Origin: Caenorhabditis elegans | Taxonomy: Eukaryota; Nematoda; Chromadorea; Rhabditida; Rhabditidae | NCBI RefSeq assembly: GCF_000002985.6 | Contig: NC_003284.9 | Location: forward strand, 1,116,001 to 1,180,000 | Direction of reading: 5' to 3' | Length of the DNA: 64,000 bases | In this document: piece after piece, positions 61,210-64,000 of the stretch | Numbering within the stretch: the stretch's first letter is position 1 | Layout of the letters: every line of letters begins with the position of its first letter | Program-made: the position numbers and the translations under genes | The notes under the pieces: generated by a model | Databases searched by the model: none | What the model was told of the DNA's origin: nothing | What the model saw: only the letters and a program-made list of their open reading frames with translations

Positions 61210-61525
61210 TACCAGGGAAGTGCGACGGCAGACTCGTCAAATTTTCCAAACTCGGTAAACTCGGCAAATTTGGCAAATTTGCCGTGCTGGGCAAACTCGA
61301 AAATGTGACAAATAAGTTTTAATATTTTTTACGTGTGGTCTGGCTTCATAATATCCGAAATAATTCAATTTTATGTCATTTTACTAAATTTTTTTAGTTT
61401 TTAGGGCAAAATCAAAAGTATCGGTCAATATTTGTTTGTTTCCAATTTGCGGATTGTGCGCCAAATTTCAAAATTCGCCAAGCTCGGCAAGTTCGACGAA
61501 TTCTTTTTTCAAAAATTTGCAAAAA
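61210..61525. repeat. Decayed GGCAAATTTGCC-type repeat
   Basis: Irregular units such as CTCGGCAAATTTGGCAAATTTGCC (in shorter pieces) at 61240-61300 and CGCCAAGCTCGGCAAGTTCG at about 61470-61500, a repeat type common in C. elegans. Confidence 0.55.
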
Positions 61526-62039
61526 TACGGGCGAAGCTTACTGTAACGTGTTTCCATTTTAATTTAATGTTTTATTAGATTAATTCAAAAAAGGTTCAGT
61601 GATAAAATCACTTAAAAAATTGTTTTATCATATCTAGACCGTTTTATACAACTGTTAACTGGAAGATATTGAAAACTGCAATTTTTGAAAAGTTTATTGA
61701 TAACATATCATATCTAGACCAGATATTCAAACCAGAAGAGTGCGGCAGATCATAGTTTCCCGCGAGCTCGACATTTACCAGTTTTAATTTTTTTTTTCAG
61801 CTATTGGTAAATTCGGCTAATTAAAAAAATGAAGGTTAAATAGTAAACATTCGATTGTGTAGTTACAAACTACTGGTTTTTTTAATTGAAAATAAATTTA
61901 CCGTATTTCTTCTATCAGTATTGCACCCCATTGTTCAACTTTGACAGCTTGCATATATCTCAGTTATCACTGGCTCTATTCAAAAATTGTCAACTAACAA
62001 AATATTTTTAGTTCTATTTTTTTATAATATAATTCCGTA

Positions 62040-62042
<3 letters not shown>

Positions 62043-62074
<32 letters not shown>
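62043..62074. repeat. AT dinucleotide microsatellite
   Basis: About 16 uninterrupted AT units. Confidence 0.95.
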
Positions 62075-62076
<2 letters not shown>

Positions 62077-62128
62077 AAGCATATGCCGAGATTTGTATAT
62101 CCTCCATATAAATTTATTAATCTCTACC

Positions 62129-62331
62129 AGGGGTGGCGCTAAGTTGCAACAGGTCGACCTGCCTATTTCACAGCAGCTTCACCAACAATCCAATCATAAT
62201 TTTGAAGATAAAATTACATTAACATGGCGGCCCCCTTGCTCAAATTTTCTTTTTCGAGGCCGACACTTTATTTATTGAGGTCTCTACAAGTGTTGGAGCA
62301 GGCCGACCTGTTGCGACCTATCGCCACCCCT
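62129..62331. repeat. 203-bp inverted-repeat element
   Basis: AGGGGTGGCGCTAAGTTGCA at the left pairs with TGCGACCTATCGCCACCCCT at the right; both continue through ACAGGTCGACCTGCC / GCAGGCCGACCTGT. Arms of about 35 bp. Confidence 0.8.
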
Positions 62332-64000
62332 ACTCGTAACTGTATGCATCTCTTCCTTTTTGCATCCGGTAGTCGTAAAATGACACACGCAACAGAGAAA
62401 TATTAAAATCTCTTTCCAGGAGTGTGTTAATAGCCGTCAATAATAGGTAATAAACATTTCTTCTCAATTATTATTTACAACTGTGTACATGACGTCCGAT
62501 TTGTTTTTTTTTTCTAAACACCGTTTGTCGGTCACTGACTGCCGGCGAACGGAGGCTGGCAAGCCAAAAAGTGCCCGCCGGTGATCGGTACTTTCCTGAA
62601 CGCTTTTTTCCTATTGGGTTGTGATTGTGAGTTTTATATATTCAATTCAGAGATCGAATATTAAACAGATCATGTCTTTTTAATACAGTTCAAGCAAGTT
62701 CAATAAGCCACCTCAAGCAAATATGAGCACAGAATTAGAATTTTCAAAAAAAATGGTAGTGCAACTTTTCTAGGACATTCGTTAAAATTTCGTTAAAAAC
62801 AACGGAAAATAAAGTTTTTTCAGCGTTTTTCAAAAATGATTTTGTACTTTCATGGATGACTGTGCTTTGAGTCAATTTGTTATATATTTTGTTCAGATTT
62901 CGTTGGTTGAGACATGAACTTGTTTGGTGGCTTATAGTTTTGCGCATTTTTGTGGTAACTTTTTCAGAGCACTGCTCATAAGAATTTCAAAATAGTTACT
63001 TCTGAATTTTCAGCAAATTACATCAATTTTAAAAAAACGGTAAAGTATTTAAGTACATTTTTTGAATACAGCTGTAAGTTTTGCAGGAATCAGCTAAAAT
63101 TTTCAAATATCGGATAACTAGAACGGTTGTGTCAATTTTTTAAAGCCGGTGCATTTTTCAACTTATCTCTCAATTCTGACTCAGAGTTGCATAATGTTGC
63201 TGAAAATCTGAAATGCAAAACTTCAGTAGCACACTTTTTTTCTTGAAAATTCTCGCCATAGTTTGCAGGCACTCACTTTTTGAATTGCGACAAAATGTGA
63301 CAGCTTTTGTTGTTTTTTTTTTTCAGTTTTCCACAGCTCACTCAAGCTATTATGAACATCACAACATCTATATAGCACATTATTGTTTTTTCGGAACATT
63401 TTCTTGGAGTTTTTCCCACCATGACCACCAACTCTTGGTACTCGAAAAGACAAAGGAGGGCTGGAGGCGGAGTTAACTAGAGCCTTTTTGCTCCGCCCCA
63501 GATGTTGGGCCAAAGGATGCTCTCACGGAAGAGAAGAAGGCGCTTCTCTCAACTCTCGCCACGACGGGCAATCATTGAGCGAGACTTTTTTTGTGTTGGA
63601 AAATTTGATGCACTCTTTTATTTCGTTCTGTTTCATTTCTCGAACTGCCAATTTTTTTCGATTTTTTTGTCGGTCATTTTTTGCTGAAATTTGGTTTCCC
63701 GTGAAGTTAGAGTTTGGAGAATTTTAATGGAAAATAGTTGAATTCTGCAGGGAAAAACTTAGAGTTTAATGCAGAATATATTATACAGAATGAATCGCAT
63801 AATTTTTTGGATCTTGAACTTTTCTAATTAGAATTTTCAAAAAAAAAAAAATTTTCGTCATTTCTTATTTTGGAGAATTAAAAAATTACCAAAAATTTAT
63901 GTTTAGTTAATATAGTTTAAATATAATTTTAAGGAGATTAGGTGAAAAACTTATCCACAAAATTTAAGCCATATCATGTGTCGGCTTTGATGCACCATAG

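Larger units (their letters stand above)
60746..64000. other. TMC 3' UTR and intergenic sequence
   Basis: The 3' UTR probably ends near 61175, after AATAAA at 61154. Beyond it are decayed GGCAAATTTG repeats, an AT microsatellite, a foldback element and AT-rich DNA. Small ORFs at 63213-63727 on both strands show no protein-like character. Confidence 0.5.

Noticed and set aside
63213..63727. Small ORFs on both strands near the window end
   Set aside because: Overlapping frames with similar length and no protein-like features; could be part of a neighbouring promoter.

Overview
The window is nematode genomic DNA, almost certainly the Caenorhabditis elegans X chromosome. The genes are split into many exons with short AT-rich introns that end in tttcag. 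Start codons follow trans-splice-type acceptors, telomere-type TTAGGC repeats are present, and there are many small palindromic repeat elements. Recognisable genes include a SNX1-type sorting nexin, a LAMP-type lysosomal protein and a TMC channel protein. Gene names come from remembered family knowledge, not from a database search. Coordinates are hand-made splice models checked for codon phase across each junction.

Layout. 1-460 (+): last two exons of an integrin-beta-like EGF protein. 1347-3397 (-): a four-helix membrane protein. 6613-8149 (-): a small secreted Ig-like protein. 9763-12220 (+): LAMP-family protein (probably lmp-2). 13011-16411 (+): SNX-BAR sorting nexin (snx-1). 17167-32477 (-): a 36-exon gene for a type II membrane protein of about 1,900 residues with a SEA-like module and eight vWA-like domains; one of its introns holds a 4.6-kb minisatellite of about 45 units of 102 bp. 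33594-34660 (-): decayed duplicated exons. 36092-40003: two casein-kinase-1-like pseudokinase pseudogenes in inverted orientation around a 1.5-kb palindromic spacer. 41276-60745 (+): a TMC gene (probably tmc-1) with about 30 exons and a 5.8-kb first intron. 60746-64000: its 3' UTR and intergenic repeats.

The genes do not form an operon. snx-1 (endosome-to-Golgi retromer sorting) and the LAMP gene (lysosome membrane) are neighbours on one strand with related cell biology, but about 790 bp separates them. The most unusual content is the vWA array with mostly degenerate metal sites, its intronic minisatellite, the mirrored broken pseudokinases, and a telomere-type repeat in a TMC intron that is split by an LTR-like insertion.
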